DNA from: Cloacimonetes bacterium UBA6081
GTDB lineage: Bacteria; Cloacimonadota; Cloacimonadia; Cloacimonadales; Cloacimonadaceae
DNA length: 64,000 nt
Assembly (NCBI GenBank): GCA_002428685.1
Contig: DIXL01000034.1
Span: 13,073 to 77,072 of the forward strand
Direction of reading: 5' to 3'
Every line of letters begins with the position of its first letter. Within the stretch, counting starts at the first letter, position 1. Positions 36,701-46,592 of the stretch are shown here, piece after piece. The translations under genes were made by a program, and so were the position numbers. The notes beneath the pieces are model-generated. The model ran no database searches. It saw only the letters and a program-made list of their open reading frames with translations, and had not been told where the DNA came from.

Positions 36701-37008
36701 TTACGGAAGAAATGGATGCCATCACCCGTCAACTGCGCAAAAATCAGCTTTCTCCAGATTTACTTGAGAGGCAGGAACGCATCATTAGTAAAATGCTTGA
36801 TGCCCAACGGTCTATTAATAAACGTGAATTCAGCGAAAAACGCAAAGGCGAAACCGCAGACCCCACCAAAAACAACAGCAGTAATAAAATAGACCTTAAC
36901 AGCCTAAAAAAGAGCAGCCTGCTGGAAGACAGTTACCGCAGCTATCCGAAAGAATATCAACAGGTTATAATGCAATATTTGAAAGCTTTGAGTGAATTGG
37001 AGCAATAG
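33775..37008 (+). CDS. DUF4175-like large membrane protein with long coiled coils
   Basis: 1077 residues. Two or three N-terminal membrane helices (about 22-42, 52-72 and 138-158), then a beta-rich periplasmic-looking part (about 180-460, with PPAYTGLPAWTDTLGYG and DNPPEIRISFPGED), then very long Glu/Lys/Gln/Met-rich coiled coils (about 470-1060) broken by a Gly/Ser linker (SSGGGGGSGGMQSLM). This is the layout of the DUF4175 proteins of Bacteroidetes/FCB bacteria, whose function is not known. AGGAGATGC precedes the ATG. A TPR protein gene follows after a palindromic element, and the two probably work together at the envelope. Confidence 0.78.
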   Translation: MNELQDFISRYRRQINLRFTLQALLNSLVGFVMGLHLYYILWLNIDTQSAALIYANIGIRACIALVIIYFLWQGYRRFWDKLLVARFFDRQSEHNDDLFQNTLELANKEGETIIVRALGSQAKQRLEQQQYRIPPLFPSWLVFGLLFLLLGIGSIWAMSIDDFQLAFRQFYTNKRQEIVYKDFIELSPGNLLIGRNQGIEIKILNPEPRLKHRLFYRIDKQWRELGLAGNSYIFNRMENSIEYYAENEVCKSAIYKITVLDEPIAKQWWVEYNPPAYTGLPAWTDTLGYGNIEALKHSKVKLSITTNIPVENAVMVFDDAKRIQMQALDKQSYITQLSITAPHTWYLELTDALGRKSKPEEKSIKLLADNPPEIRISFPGEDITLNQNMLLPLIINTDDDFGLRNLSLHYQIQASEIRTLNVQSVIAGKMYATEFLLDFKEADLFPGDVVTYWASVYDNSPDQQKAESTKFKARFPSIEEIYKEIERQEQSKKNELETALNKSKDLQKDFEDKRRELLKQDTPKWEDKKQLEKMLSEQEKLSQQVQNVAENYQNLIEKMQANDTLSPETLQKMQKIQELMQEISNEQLQEAMKKFENALQNVKPEDLKKAMENFKFSMEDFAKKIEQTLQLLESIKKEQAMQKALQISEEMEKMQKNLSDRTMDDKKDNKELAADQKKIADTYDKLKEELDKISDMLSSPKDSEAKKQLNELQQDMKNSELQKDMQNSQKSLEQNQRSQSQGEQKKAMEKMRRFSMKLGQMKNSMSSGNQQQTMQAIQTAIRELLIFSKKHEATTARYRNDPYAIVQDLIAHSEGMQISLNKLFSEGQVLMIVPPKFFIDLTDTNRSYLDAFNSINENQYYYLPNHLAGIQKGINLMVYDLMQALQNASSGGGGGSGGMQSLMKMLEQMGQEQMAMNMLTEQLMMQMQNQGGRMDSAMQQQIQKLAQDQERLAENLKRALQNSPEAQKQGNAIKQLTEEMDAITRQLRKNQLSPDLLERQERIISKMLDAQRSINKREFSEKRKGETADPTKNNSSNKIDLNSLKKSSLLEDSYRSYPKEYQQVIMQYLKALSELEQ

Positions 37009-37156
37009 TGGAAAGGTGGAGAAGTGAAACCAGCTTTGAAGTTTGAGGTCAATTCGTATGCAGGGGCTTATTGCATGCGCCCTAAAGCGATGTTATCAGG
37101 TAACACACTATCTGATCAGCGTGTTACACCTTTCCTCCTTTCCTCCTTTCCACCTA
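37008..37156. repeat. Palindromic dispersed element (family B), copy between the DUF4175 and TPR genes
   Basis: Arms GTGGAAAGGTGGAGAAG (37009-37025) and CCTCCTTTCCTCCTTTCCACC (37135-37155) face each other. The left arm continues GTGAAACCAGCTTTGAAG, matched at 51391 by GTGAAACCAGCCTTAAAG in another copy with arms GGTGGAAGGGTGAAAAGG and TCCACCTTTTCACCTTTTCA. The element starts directly after the DUF4175 stop codon and runs into the TPR reading frame. Confidence 0.7.
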
Positions 37157-38880
37157 CCAAAACCTGGCTGATTTTAATTGTCCTGCTACTGCTTTCTACC
37201 TGCCTGCTATCCCAATACAATGAACGTGAAATCCTTTCTCAACAGGCAAATCAGCTCTTAGCTCAGCGTCAGTATGCCCAAGCAGAGCAAATCTACAATC
37301 AGATCCTGGATAAATTCCCCGGAGATGTAAATGCCATATTACAGTTACTAAATCTGCATTTCAGCCTGTCGCAAACCGATAAAGCAGAGGCTTTGCTGCA
37401 AAAATATCAGCGTAATATTCCAGCTCCTACCTATGACGAACAGCGAATTCTATTGCTGGTTATGCAGGCCAAAGTGGCTGAATCATGGCAAGCAAGCCTA
37501 ATCTTTTTGGATACTTATGGACATGATGAATCCAAATACCGGCGTCTGGCTTCGTTCTTTGAACGCAAAGGCTTCTATGACAAAGTGTTAGACCTGTATG
37601 CCATGGGAAGTAAACGGTTGGGAAATTCTGAACTCTTCCGCCTGGAAATTGCCAATACCGGGATGAATTATCGCCGTTTTGATCTTGCCATTCGTGAATA
37701 TCTGGCTTATCTGGATAAGAACCCGGTTAATCTGTTCTTTACAAGTAATCAGATCAAAACCATTTTGCAGGAAGATTCTACCATGATAAAGATTGTAGCG
37801 GCAATTGCAGATAGCAGCCAAAACCAGGTGATAAAAGAGGTTTATGCCAATGCGCTGCTTAGCTTTAAGGATTATGCAACCGCCCTAACCATTTATAAAC
37901 AGCTTGATCCCCAAAAAACAGCCCGGTTTGCGGAGGAACAAGCTGCTGCAGGCAATGATAGCATCGCTTTTGCTGCCTATGAATATCTTGTGGCCATAGA
38001 AAACGACCAGATTAAGCAAGTAGGCTATCTGTATTGGATGGCTGGGATTAAATACCGTGATGCCCAGTATGCCACAGCCAAAGAGATTTTGCATAATGCA
38101 ATTGAGCTACCTTTGTGGAAAGATAGAAATCTTAGCTACCGTGCAGCAGTGGGGGTAAAACTTCGCAAGCTGATGGCCGACACAGAATTGGCCATGGGTG
38201 CAAATGTGGATAGCGCAGTTGTTTGGCTGGAGGAAGCCAAGAAGTTTGCAAGAGACAATAGCGAAAAGCAGGAAATGGACCTAGAGATTGCCCGCTTGAT
38301 GATTATGACCGGCAACCAAACTAAGGCCGATAACTTACTAAACAGTATTACTTTGCCAAACCATAACGAGCTTAAGGAATACCTGGGCTTTTTGTCCGCA
38401 ATGCTCTTTAACAATGTTCCATTTGCCGATTCGCTGATGAACAGCTTTATTATCCGCTACCCTGGCAGTCCCTATACAAACGATGCTATCTATTTGATGA
38501 TGTTGACTTTGGGTATGCAACCAGCCGATCAGCTTAGTTTCTTTTCCGCAGTGCGCTTGCTGCAATTGAACCAGAAAAGCGGAATTGATTCTTTGGAGCT
38601 TGTGTTCAGCCATAACCAGGATGAAGAATTGCGTTTGCTGGCTGTAGAATGGGCAATTGGATTCAGCGAATTTCAGCATGCCAAAGTATTACTCAATTAC
38701 GAATTTAAAGATGAGGTGGCCGCAGAATATGCCGAACTGCTAAAGCTTGCTTTGGTAAATGACACTGCTGAAGAGCAAGCTCTTGCCAGAGAATTTCTTA
38801 AAGCAAAACCAAACAGCATTTTTTCTCCCGGTTTCAGGCAACGAATCAGCCGCTGGTCTGCATCAAAACCAAATTTATAA
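37024..38880 (+). CDS. Exported tetratricopeptide-repeat protein
   Basis: 618 residues from the GTG at 37024. Residues 47-64 (KTWLILIVLLLLSTCLLSQ) look like a signal peptide, but 46 residues precede it and come from the palindromic element at 37008-37156. Helical repeats follow: AQRQYAQAEQIYNQILDKFP is a clear TPR, then further repeats to about 590. Starts at 37024 (GTG behind AAGGTGGAGAA, supplied by the repeat), 37075 and 37090 (ATG) are all possible; none gives a short signal-peptide n-region. Probably a periplasmic or lipid-free outer-membrane-associated scaffold acting with the DUF4175 protein upstream (inference). Confidence 0.75.
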   Translation: MKPALKFEVNSYAGAYCMRPKAMLSGNTLSDQRVTPFLLSSFPPTKTWLILIVLLLLSTCLLSQYNEREILSQQANQLLAQRQYAQAEQIYNQILDKFPGDVNAILQLLNLHFSLSQTDKAEALLQKYQRNIPAPTYDEQRILLLVMQAKVAESWQASLIFLDTYGHDESKYRRLASFFERKGFYDKVLDLYAMGSKRLGNSELFRLEIANTGMNYRRFDLAIREYLAYLDKNPVNLFFTSNQIKTILQEDSTMIKIVAAIADSSQNQVIKEVYANALLSFKDYATALTIYKQLDPQKTARFAEEQAAAGNDSIAFAAYEYLVAIENDQIKQVGYLYWMAGIKYRDAQYATAKEILHNAIELPLWKDRNLSYRAAVGVKLRKLMADTELAMGANVDSAVVWLEEAKKFARDNSEKQEMDLEIARLMIMTGNQTKADNLLNSITLPNHNELKEYLGFLSAMLFNNVPFADSLMNSFIIRYPGSPYTNDAIYLMMLTLGMQPADQLSFFSAVRLLQLNQKSGIDSLELVFSHNQDEELRLLAVEWAIGFSEFQHAKVLLNYEFKDEVAAEYAELLKLALVNDTAEEQALAREFLKAKPNSIFSPGFRQRISRWSASKPNL

Positions 38881-41260
<2,380 letters not shown>

Positions 41261-41301
41261 CAAAGATTAGATACAAATCAAGAGAAATATATGGAGACAT
41301 T

Positions 41302-42291
41302 ATGAAAACACTACGCATCTTACTAATTCTGCTTCTGGCTGTTTTTGCGCTTAGTGCATGCAAAAAGAAAGCCGTCGATCAAGCTCCCGCTTTGCAAAAA
41401 GTCGGCATAACTTTGGATTGGACTCCCAATACCAATCACACAGGTCTTTATGTGGCCAAAGAACTTGGATATTTTACTGCCGCAGGACTTGATGTGGATA
41501 TCCTGCAACCAGGCCAGGGAGTAACGGATCAGATTGTGGCCACAGGTAAAAGCGCGTTCGGCGTCAGTTATCAGGAAAACGTAATCCGAGCCCGCAGCGA
41601 AAGCATTCCTCTGGTTTCCATAGCCGCAGTAATTCAGCACAACACCTCAGGTTTTGCCTCGCTAAAAAGTGCCAATATCAAAACCCCCGGTGATTTTATC
41701 GGCAAGCGTTATGGCTCGTGGGATTCACCTTCAGAGCAGGCTATTTTAAAATCTGTCATGGATAATGTCCGTGCCGATTTTAGCTCTGTGAAGATTATCT
41801 CAGGTGTTTACGATTTCTTTTCCACCATTGGCAAAGATGCCGATTTTGAGTGGATTTATTATGGTTGGGACGGGGTGGAAGCCAAACGCCGGGGCATAGA
41901 GTTTAATTATATTGCCTTGAAGGATTTGAATCCCGTGTTTGATTATTACACGCCTGTTATCATTAGCAGCGAAACCTATCTGGCACAAAACCCCGAGCTT
42001 ACTGCAAAGTTCATGTCAGCCGTAAAAAAGGGTTATGAATTTTGTATAGCTCAGCCGGATTCTGCGGCTTCAATTCTGCTGAAGCACGTTCCGGAGCTAA
42101 ACGCAGAACAGGTTCGCCTTAGCATGCAATATCTGGCGAAGGAATATCAGGCAGATGCTCCAAGCTGGGGAATTCAAAAAGCAGAGGTTTGGAAACGTTT
42201 TATCGACTGGATGTATATTCAACGCTTGATTCCGCTTAGTGTGGAAGCTGACAAAGCCTTTAGTAATAATTATCTGCCTCAAAACCAGTGA
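41302..42291 (+). CDS. NMT1/ThiY-like ABC substrate-binding lipoprotein
   Basis: 329 residues with a lipoprotein signal (LLILLLAVFALSACKKK, lipobox LSAC). The mature domain reads VGITLDWTPNTNHTGLYVAK, GYFTAAGLDVDILQPGQGVT and FGVSYQENVIRARSESIPLV, the fold of NMT1/THI5-like binders for thiamine pyrimidine precursors (ThiY) and related NitT/TauT ligands. The aromatic and WTPNTNH residues fit the ThiY subgroup, but no TPP riboswitch is upstream, so the ligand is uncertain. ATATGGAGACAT precedes the ATG. The ATPase gene follows with a GTGA overlap. Confidence 0.85.
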   Translation: MKTLRILLILLLAVFALSACKKKAVDQAPALQKVGITLDWTPNTNHTGLYVAKELGYFTAAGLDVDILQPGQGVTDQIVATGKSAFGVSYQENVIRARSESIPLVSIAAVIQHNTSGFASLKSANIKTPGDFIGKRYGSWDSPSEQAILKSVMDNVRADFSSVKIISGVYDFFSTIGKDADFEWIYYGWDGVEAKRRGIEFNYIALKDLNPVFDYYTPVIISSETYLAQNPELTAKFMSAVKKGYEFCIAQPDSAASILLKHVPELNAEQVRLSMQYLAKEYQADAPSWGIQKAEVWKRFIDWMYIQRLIPLSVEADKAFSNNYLPQNQ

Positions 42292-43052
42292 ATTCAAGCA
42301 GCCCTTCTATAGCCTGCATCTTGGAAGCCAGAGAGCTAAAGAAATCCTTTTTGTTCAAAGGCGAACTTTCCACGGTTTTAGAAGGGCTGAATTTTTCACT
42401 TTCTCAGGGGCAATTCATCAGTATCATCGGCCCCAGCGGATGTGGCAAAAGCACCTTTCTGGAGCTGCTTTGTGGCATTACCAGACCGGATAGGGGACAG
42501 ATATTCTTCTGCGGCGAGGAGATCACCGGCAAAACGGGAATTTTGGGATACATGCCTCAGGACGATCTGCTCTTCCCTTGGCTAACCACCATGCAAAATA
42601 TCCTTTTACCGGTTCGGGTAAGGGGAGCAAACATGAACGAAGCCAGACAAAGAATAGCTGAGTTAATCCCCCTTTTTGGGCTACAGAATCACCTCAATTA
42701 TCTTCCTAATCAGCTTTCCGGTGGCCTAAAGCAGCGTGTAGCCCTAATGCGAACCTACATGAGCAGCGCAAAAGTTCTCTTGCTTGACGAGCCTTTAGCC
42801 AAATTGGATGCCCTCACCCGCGCCCAACTTCAAACCTGGCTGAAAGAGATTGTGGCCAAGCTTCAGCTCACGATTATTCTGGTTACCCACGATATTGACG
42901 AGGCTATTATGCTTTCCGACCGGATAGATTTGATGAGCATTGCCCCGGGCTGCATCTCCGAAAGTATCAACATAGATAGAACCACTACTCATAGCGACTT
43001 AGACCTATATAATCTAAAACAACAAATTCAAGCCATGTTTATAGATTTGTAA
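42288..43052 (+). CDS. ABC transporter ATPase (NitT/TauT/ThiZ type)
   Basis: 254 residues: Walker A IGPSGCGKSTFLELL, Q-loop MPQDDLLFPWLT, signature LSGGLKQRVALMRTYM, Walker B VLLLDEPLAKLDALTRAQLQ and the switch His in VTHDIDEAIML. It pairs with the binding lipoprotein just upstream (GTG start overlapping its TGA). A permease gene, which normally completes such transporters, is missing here: the next gene is ffh on the opposite strand. Confidence 0.9.
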   Translation: MNSSSPSIACILEARELKKSFLFKGELSTVLEGLNFSLSQGQFISIIGPSGCGKSTFLELLCGITRPDRGQIFFCGEEITGKTGILGYMPQDDLLFPWLTTMQNILLPVRVRGANMNEARQRIAELIPLFGLQNHLNYLPNQLSGGLKQRVALMRTYMSSAKVLLLDEPLAKLDALTRAQLQTWLKEIVAKLQLTIILVTHDIDEAIMLSDRIDLMSIAPGCISESINIDRTTTHSDLDLYNLKQQIQAMFIDL

Positions 43053-43069
43053 TTATTCAATTGTTCCCA

Positions 43070-43186
43070 AGCCCTTCCTTACTCTCTCTGTTGCATGTCC
43101 CGGCTCATTCTCCCGAACCCTTCCTGAACTTTCTTCAGGTGGTGTTCAGGTGAAGCATGGGATAAGCGAGAGAGGGTAAGCAAGCG
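43070..43186. repeat. Palindromic dispersed element (family C), between convergent genes
   Basis: Left part CCTTCCTTACTCTCTCTG at 43074, right part GAGAGAGGGTAAGCAAG at 43183, with an inner TCCCGAACCCTTCCTGAAC resembling the 33556-33672 copy. It fills the spacer between the ABC ATPase (plus) and ffh (minus), a place suited to a bidirectional terminator. Confidence 0.5.
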
Positions 43187-43198
43187 GGGTAAAAGCGG

Positions 43199-44527
43199 CT
43201 ACTTTCCGCCCATCATGCGTTCCATTTGTTTCATGCCATCGGGGGTGCTCATTTTTTTCATCATCTTTTTCATGTCTTCAAACTGGCGGAGTAAACGGTT
43301 GATTTCCATCACACTGCGTCCGCAACCCTTGGAGATACGCAACCGGCGGCTGCCATTAAGAATGTCGGGGCGTTCACGTTCTTTATCTGTCATGGATTGG
43401 ATGATGGCTTCCACGTGCCTTAGGGCGTTATCGTCAATCTTCATATCTTTGGGTAGTTTAGAGCCCAAACCGGGGATCATGCGGATGATGGATTCCAGCG
43501 AACCCATTTTCTTGATGCTTTGAAGCTGCTTTAAGAAGTCGTTTAAGGTAAACTGGTTCTTCATCATCTTGCGTGCCAGTTTCTCTTCGGCTTCCATATC
43601 CATGGCTTCCTCTGCTTTTTCAATCAGAGAAAGCACATCACCCATGCCCAGAATGCGGCTGGCCATGCGTTCGGGATAGAAAATCTCCAGATCTCCAATC
43701 TTCTCCCCCACTCCCACAAAAGCCACCGGTCGTTCGGTTACAGCTTTGATAGAAAGGGCTGCACCACCGCGGGCATCGCCATCCAGCTTGGTGAGAATTA
43801 CTGCGTCGAAAGCCAGCTTCTTATAGAATTCTGCGGCTACATTCACGGCATCCTGACCGGTTGTAGAATCAGCTACAAAGAAGATGTAGTCCGGTTTGAT
43901 ATGAGCTTTCAGGCGTGCCACTTCGTCCATCATAACTTCATCAATATGTAAACGGCCGGCTGTATCGAAAATCAGTAGATTGGTATATTCCTTATTTGCT
44001 TGAGCCAAAGCGGAATCTGCGATTTTTATCACATCTTTGGTATCTTCAAAAACCACAGGGATATCTATCTGCTTGCCAAGAATCTTTAGCTGATCAATGG
44101 CAGCCGGACGATAAACATCGCAAGCCACCATCATGGGTTTGATGCCTTTCTTACGGTAAAAGGCGGATAACTTGGCACAGGCAGTAGTTTTTCCCGAACC
44201 TTGCAAGCCCACCATCATAACCTTGGTGAGGCGATTGTTGTAAACCTTAACTTCAAAACCTTCGGTATCCATAAGGTTGATAAGCTGCTCGTGCACAATC
44301 TTTACCACTTGCTGTCCGGGGGTTAAGGATTTTAGCACATCAGCACCCAGAGAGCGTTTCTCCACTTCGGTGATGAAGTTTTTAACAATCTTGAAGTTTA
44401 CGTCGGCTTCCAACAATGCCATACGAATTTCACGCATGCTGGCTTTGATGTTGTCTTCAGTTAAGTATCCTTTGCCTTTCAGGTTGCGAAAAACCTTATC
44501 AAGCCGTTCGGAGAGGCTGTTAAACAT
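43199..44527 (-). CDS. ffh: Signal recognition particle protein Ffh (SRP54)
   Basis: GTPase that binds signal sequences on ribosomes and, with FtsY, delivers them to the membrane. N domain 1-85, G domain with GLQGSGKTTACAKL, VACDVYRPAAIDQLK, DTAGRLHIDEVMMDE and TKLDGDARGGAALS, and a methionine-rich M domain with GCGRSVMEINRLLRQFEDMKK and the end MMGGK. 442 residues. Upstream are rpe and a DUF721 gene in the same direction. Confidence 0.97.
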   Translation of the reverse strand: MFNSLSERLDKVFRNLKGKGYLTEDNIKASMREIRMALLEADVNFKIVKNFITEVEKRSLGADVLKSLTPGQQVVKIVHEQLINLMDTEGFEVKVYNNRLTKVMMVGLQGSGKTTACAKLSAFYRKKGIKPMMVACDVYRPAAIDQLKILGKQIDIPVVFEDTKDVIKIADSALAQANKEYTNLLIFDTAGRLHIDEVMMDEVARLKAHIKPDYIFFVADSTTGQDAVNVAAEFYKKLAFDAVILTKLDGDARGGAALSIKAVTERPVAFVGVGEKIGDLEIFYPERMASRILGMGDVLSLIEKAEEAMDMEAEEKLARKMMKNQFTLNDFLKQLQSIKKMGSLESIIRMIPGLGSKLPKDMKIDDNALRHVEAIIQSMTDKERERPDILNGSRRLRISKGCGRSVMEINRLLRQFEDMKKMMKKMSTPDGMKQMERMMGGK

Positions 44528-44542
44528 AGGTATGTCCTTTTT

Positions 44543-45190
44543 TTATCTTAAAGCGTTGATGGCTTGTTTGTAGTCTGATGAGGAAAATATGAAAGAAGCA
44601 GAAACAAGGATGTCTGCACCTGCCGAAACAAGCGCGGAAGCATTCTGGTCTGAAACTCCTCCATCCACTTCAATTAGAAATTGCAGATGCCTGTCCTGTC
44701 TAATCTGGGATAAGTACTTTATCTTATCCAGAACAAACGGGACAAAGGATTGAGCGGAATAACCCGGATTGACGCTCATCATCAAAACATAATCCAATTC
44801 CGGTAAAATGCTTTCCATAGTGTTAATCGGTGTGGCAGGATTTAACGCCAAACCGGCTTTGATGCCAAATGCCTTGATCTGCTGAATCAAGCGATGGCTG
44901 TGGTGCACAGTTTCCTGATGAAAGCTGATCCATTGCACCCCAATTTCTGCCAATAAGGGCACATGAAAATCTGGATTTGTTACCATCAAATGAACATCTA
45001 AGGGTAATTTACTCAAGCGTTTAATGGTTTTGATCAGGGGAAAGCCGAAGCTGAGATTTGGCACATAATGCCCATCCATTACATCAAGGTGAAGCAGATC
45101 TGCATGTGCGGCTTCCAAGGCAGAAATTTCTGTGCTAAGCCGCCCAAAGTCCGCTGAAAGCAAAGAAGGGGCTATTTGTGTTTTTTGCAT
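44543..45190 (-). CDS. rpe: Ribulose-phosphate 3-epimerase
   Basis: Pentose-phosphate pathway epimerase for ribulose-5-P and xylulose-5-P. 215-residue TIM barrel: IAPSLLSADFGRLSTEI, LHLDVMDGHYVPNLSFG (metal-binding His and catalytic Asp), DVHLMVTNPD, SVNPGYSAQSFVP and LIEVDGGVSDQNASALVSAG. Start overlaps the DUF721 gene by 19 bases; ffh follows after 15 bases. Confidence 0.95.
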   Translation of the reverse strand: MQKTQIAPSLLSADFGRLSTEISALEAAHADLLHLDVMDGHYVPNLSFGFPLIKTIKRLSKLPLDVHLMVTNPDFHVPLLAEIGVQWISFHQETVHHSHRLIQQIKAFGIKAGLALNPATPINTMESILPELDYVLMMSVNPGYSAQSFVPFVLDKIKYLSQIRQDRHLQFLIEVDGGVSDQNASALVSAGADILVSASFIFSSSDYKQAINALR

Positions 45191-45486
45191 TTGCGCTTAG
45201 GACTGCTAATCAGGAAAACCAATTCAGCAATCTCCTCCTGATACATTAATTTGTATTTCTTTAAAATGTCTTTCTTAAGTAGAATCAGTTCCTGCATCCA
45301 GGTGTTATTTTGCACCGCCACATACAGAACTTCACCCTCAAGCTTCATAGGGTGTGAACGGCTGGATAAAAGATCTCCCACAACGTTTTTCCAGGCAAGG
45401 TAGATATGAATGAAACGCTGATAGTGTTCTCCGCCTATGCTGTAAAGCAGGTTCTCGCTCTGTTTGGAGATAGGAGTAAAAGCCAT
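45172..45486 (-). CDS. DUF721/DciA-like protein
   Basis: 104 residues from the ATG at 45486. The KH-like core VAVQNNTWMQELILLKKDIL and the preceding HIYLAWKNVVGDLLSSRSHP are typical of DUF721, the family that includes the helicase-operator DciA. The basic tail SSPKRKCKKHK could bind nucleic acid. An ATG at 45504 would add six residues but lies in a hairpin (45500-45528) that probably ends the preceding operon, so the later start is preferred. A role in loading the replicative helicase is inferred from the family. Confidence 0.75.
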   Translation of the reverse strand: MAFTPISKQSENLLYSIGGEHYQRFIHIYLAWKNVVGDLLSSRSHPMKLEGEVLYVAVQNNTWMQELILLKKDILKKYKLMYQEEIAELVFLISSPKRKCKKHK

Positions 45487-45499
45487 GACAACAAAATCC

Positions 45500-45528
45500 G
45501 CCATCGATGCATTAAGCGCATCGATGGC
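45500..45528 (-). terminator. Intrinsic terminator-like hairpin after the S6-L9 operon
   Basis: GCCATCGATGC and GCATCGATGGC pair perfectly (11 bp) around a seven-base loop, followed on the minus strand by GGATTTTGTTGT. It lies 24 bases past the stop of the 45552 gene, the last of the ribosomal protein operon, and overlaps the alternative start of the DUF721 gene. Confidence 0.6.
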
Positions 45529-45551
45529 AAGATAATTTTTGGATATGGGGA

Positions 45552-46127
45552 TTATTCTTGATTAAAGATAAATCCGAAACCACTAAAGGCAAGGATCAAC
45601 ACAGCCATGGCCACATAGTAAACGGAACCAATGCTTGTTACGGTGCTATCTATTCTGCTCATTAAAATACCGGGCAAAGCAGCAGATAGGACAAATAGCA
45701 TATAACCGATAATCCGTTTATTGGTGTCCTGACCTTTGAAATTAATCAGGTAAACTGCCAAGAGCATCAAAGCGATAAAAACCAGGCTTGAACCAAGCAT
45801 AATTCCAATGGCAGCACCAAGGCTAAGTGACGCAGGAAGGGTTATAACACTGGTTCGAATTGCAATAAACACCGGAATAATTAAAGCCAGGGCAATTAGT
45901 ACGTAACCAGCGATTTTTTTTAACAGGGGCGAAGAATCTTTGGTAATCTCAAAGTGATGCTGACGCTTGCGCATCATGAAATACATCACTGCCACCACGG
46001 CCAAAAAGAAAGCTGCATAGGCTAAAATCATCAGCGGTTGCTGCGTAATCATTCCCATCAGGGACAAGGCCCCGATAAACAGAATCAGAGTTATTATCTG
46101 TCTGATCTTGAACATCGTATCGGACAT
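45552..46127 (-). CDS. Unrecognised six-helix membrane protein
   Basis: 191 residues, with about six hydrophobic segments and one basic loop (MMRKRQHHFEITKDSS, after helix 2). No family recognised. The ATG at 46127 is chosen because GGAGG stands six bases upstream; an ATG four codons earlier lies on the ribosome-binding site itself. Last gene of the prs-rplY-pth-rpsF-ssb-rpsR-rplI run, four codons after the rplI stop. Confidence 0.7.
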   Translation of the reverse strand: MSDTMFKIRQIITLILFIGALSLMGMITQQPLMILAYAAFFLAVVAVMYFMMRKRQHHFEITKDSSPLLKKIAGYVLIALALIIPVFIAIRTSVITLPASLSLGAAIGIMLGSSLVFIALMLLAVYLINFKGQDTNKRIIGYMLFVLSAALPGILMSRIDSTVTSIGSVYYVAMAVLILAFSGFGFIFNQE

Positions 46128-46142
46128 GGAAACCTCCATGGT

Positions 46143-46592
46143 TTATTCTTGTTCTTGCTCTATAACTATATTTAAGGTAGTCTGAATTTCCTTATGCAAA
46201 CGTACCGGCACGGCAATTTCGCCAAGCTCTTTATAATGTTTGTCCATTTGCAAAGCACTTTTGTGCAGGGTTATACCCTGTTCGGCAATTGCATGAACAA
46301 TATCATTTTCAGAGACAGAGCCAAACATGTTTCCATGTTCATCCACCTTACGCATGAAGACCAATTTAATGGCAGCTATTTTTTCGGCAAGGATTTTTAG
46401 CTCTGCCAGCATCTTTTGTTCTTCATCTGCCATTTTGTTCTGGATTGCGCCAAGCATTTTCATGTTGGCAGGAGTTGCGTAGATTGCTAATCCACGGGGA
46501 GTTAAGTAGTTTCTGGCAAACCCGCGTTTGACGTTTATAACTTCGCCTTGCTTGCCAACTTTTTCTATGTTTTTCAGCATAATGATTTTCAT
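46143..46592 (-). CDS. rplI: Ribosomal protein L9
   Basis: Large-subunit protein binding 23S rRNA near L1. 149 residues: MKIIMLKNIEKVGKQGEVIN, KRGFARNYLTPRGLAIYA (the L9 signature), a long connecting helix (NMKMLGAIQNKMADEEQKML) and the C-terminal domain with FGSVSENDIVHAIAEQ. Its ATG overlaps the stop of the DUF2232 gene by four bases. Confidence 0.97.
   Translation of the reverse strand: MKIIMLKNIEKVGKQGEVINVKRGFARNYLTPRGLAIYATPANMKMLGAIQNKMADEEQKMLAELKILAEKIAAIKLVFMRKVDEHGNMFGSVSENDIVHAIAEQGITLHKSALQMDKHYKELGEIAVPVRLHKEIQTTLNIVIEQEQE

Noticed and set aside
41261..41301. TPP riboswitch ahead of the ThiY-like gene
   Set aside because: The spacer is only 41 bases and lacks the conserved thi-box sequence.
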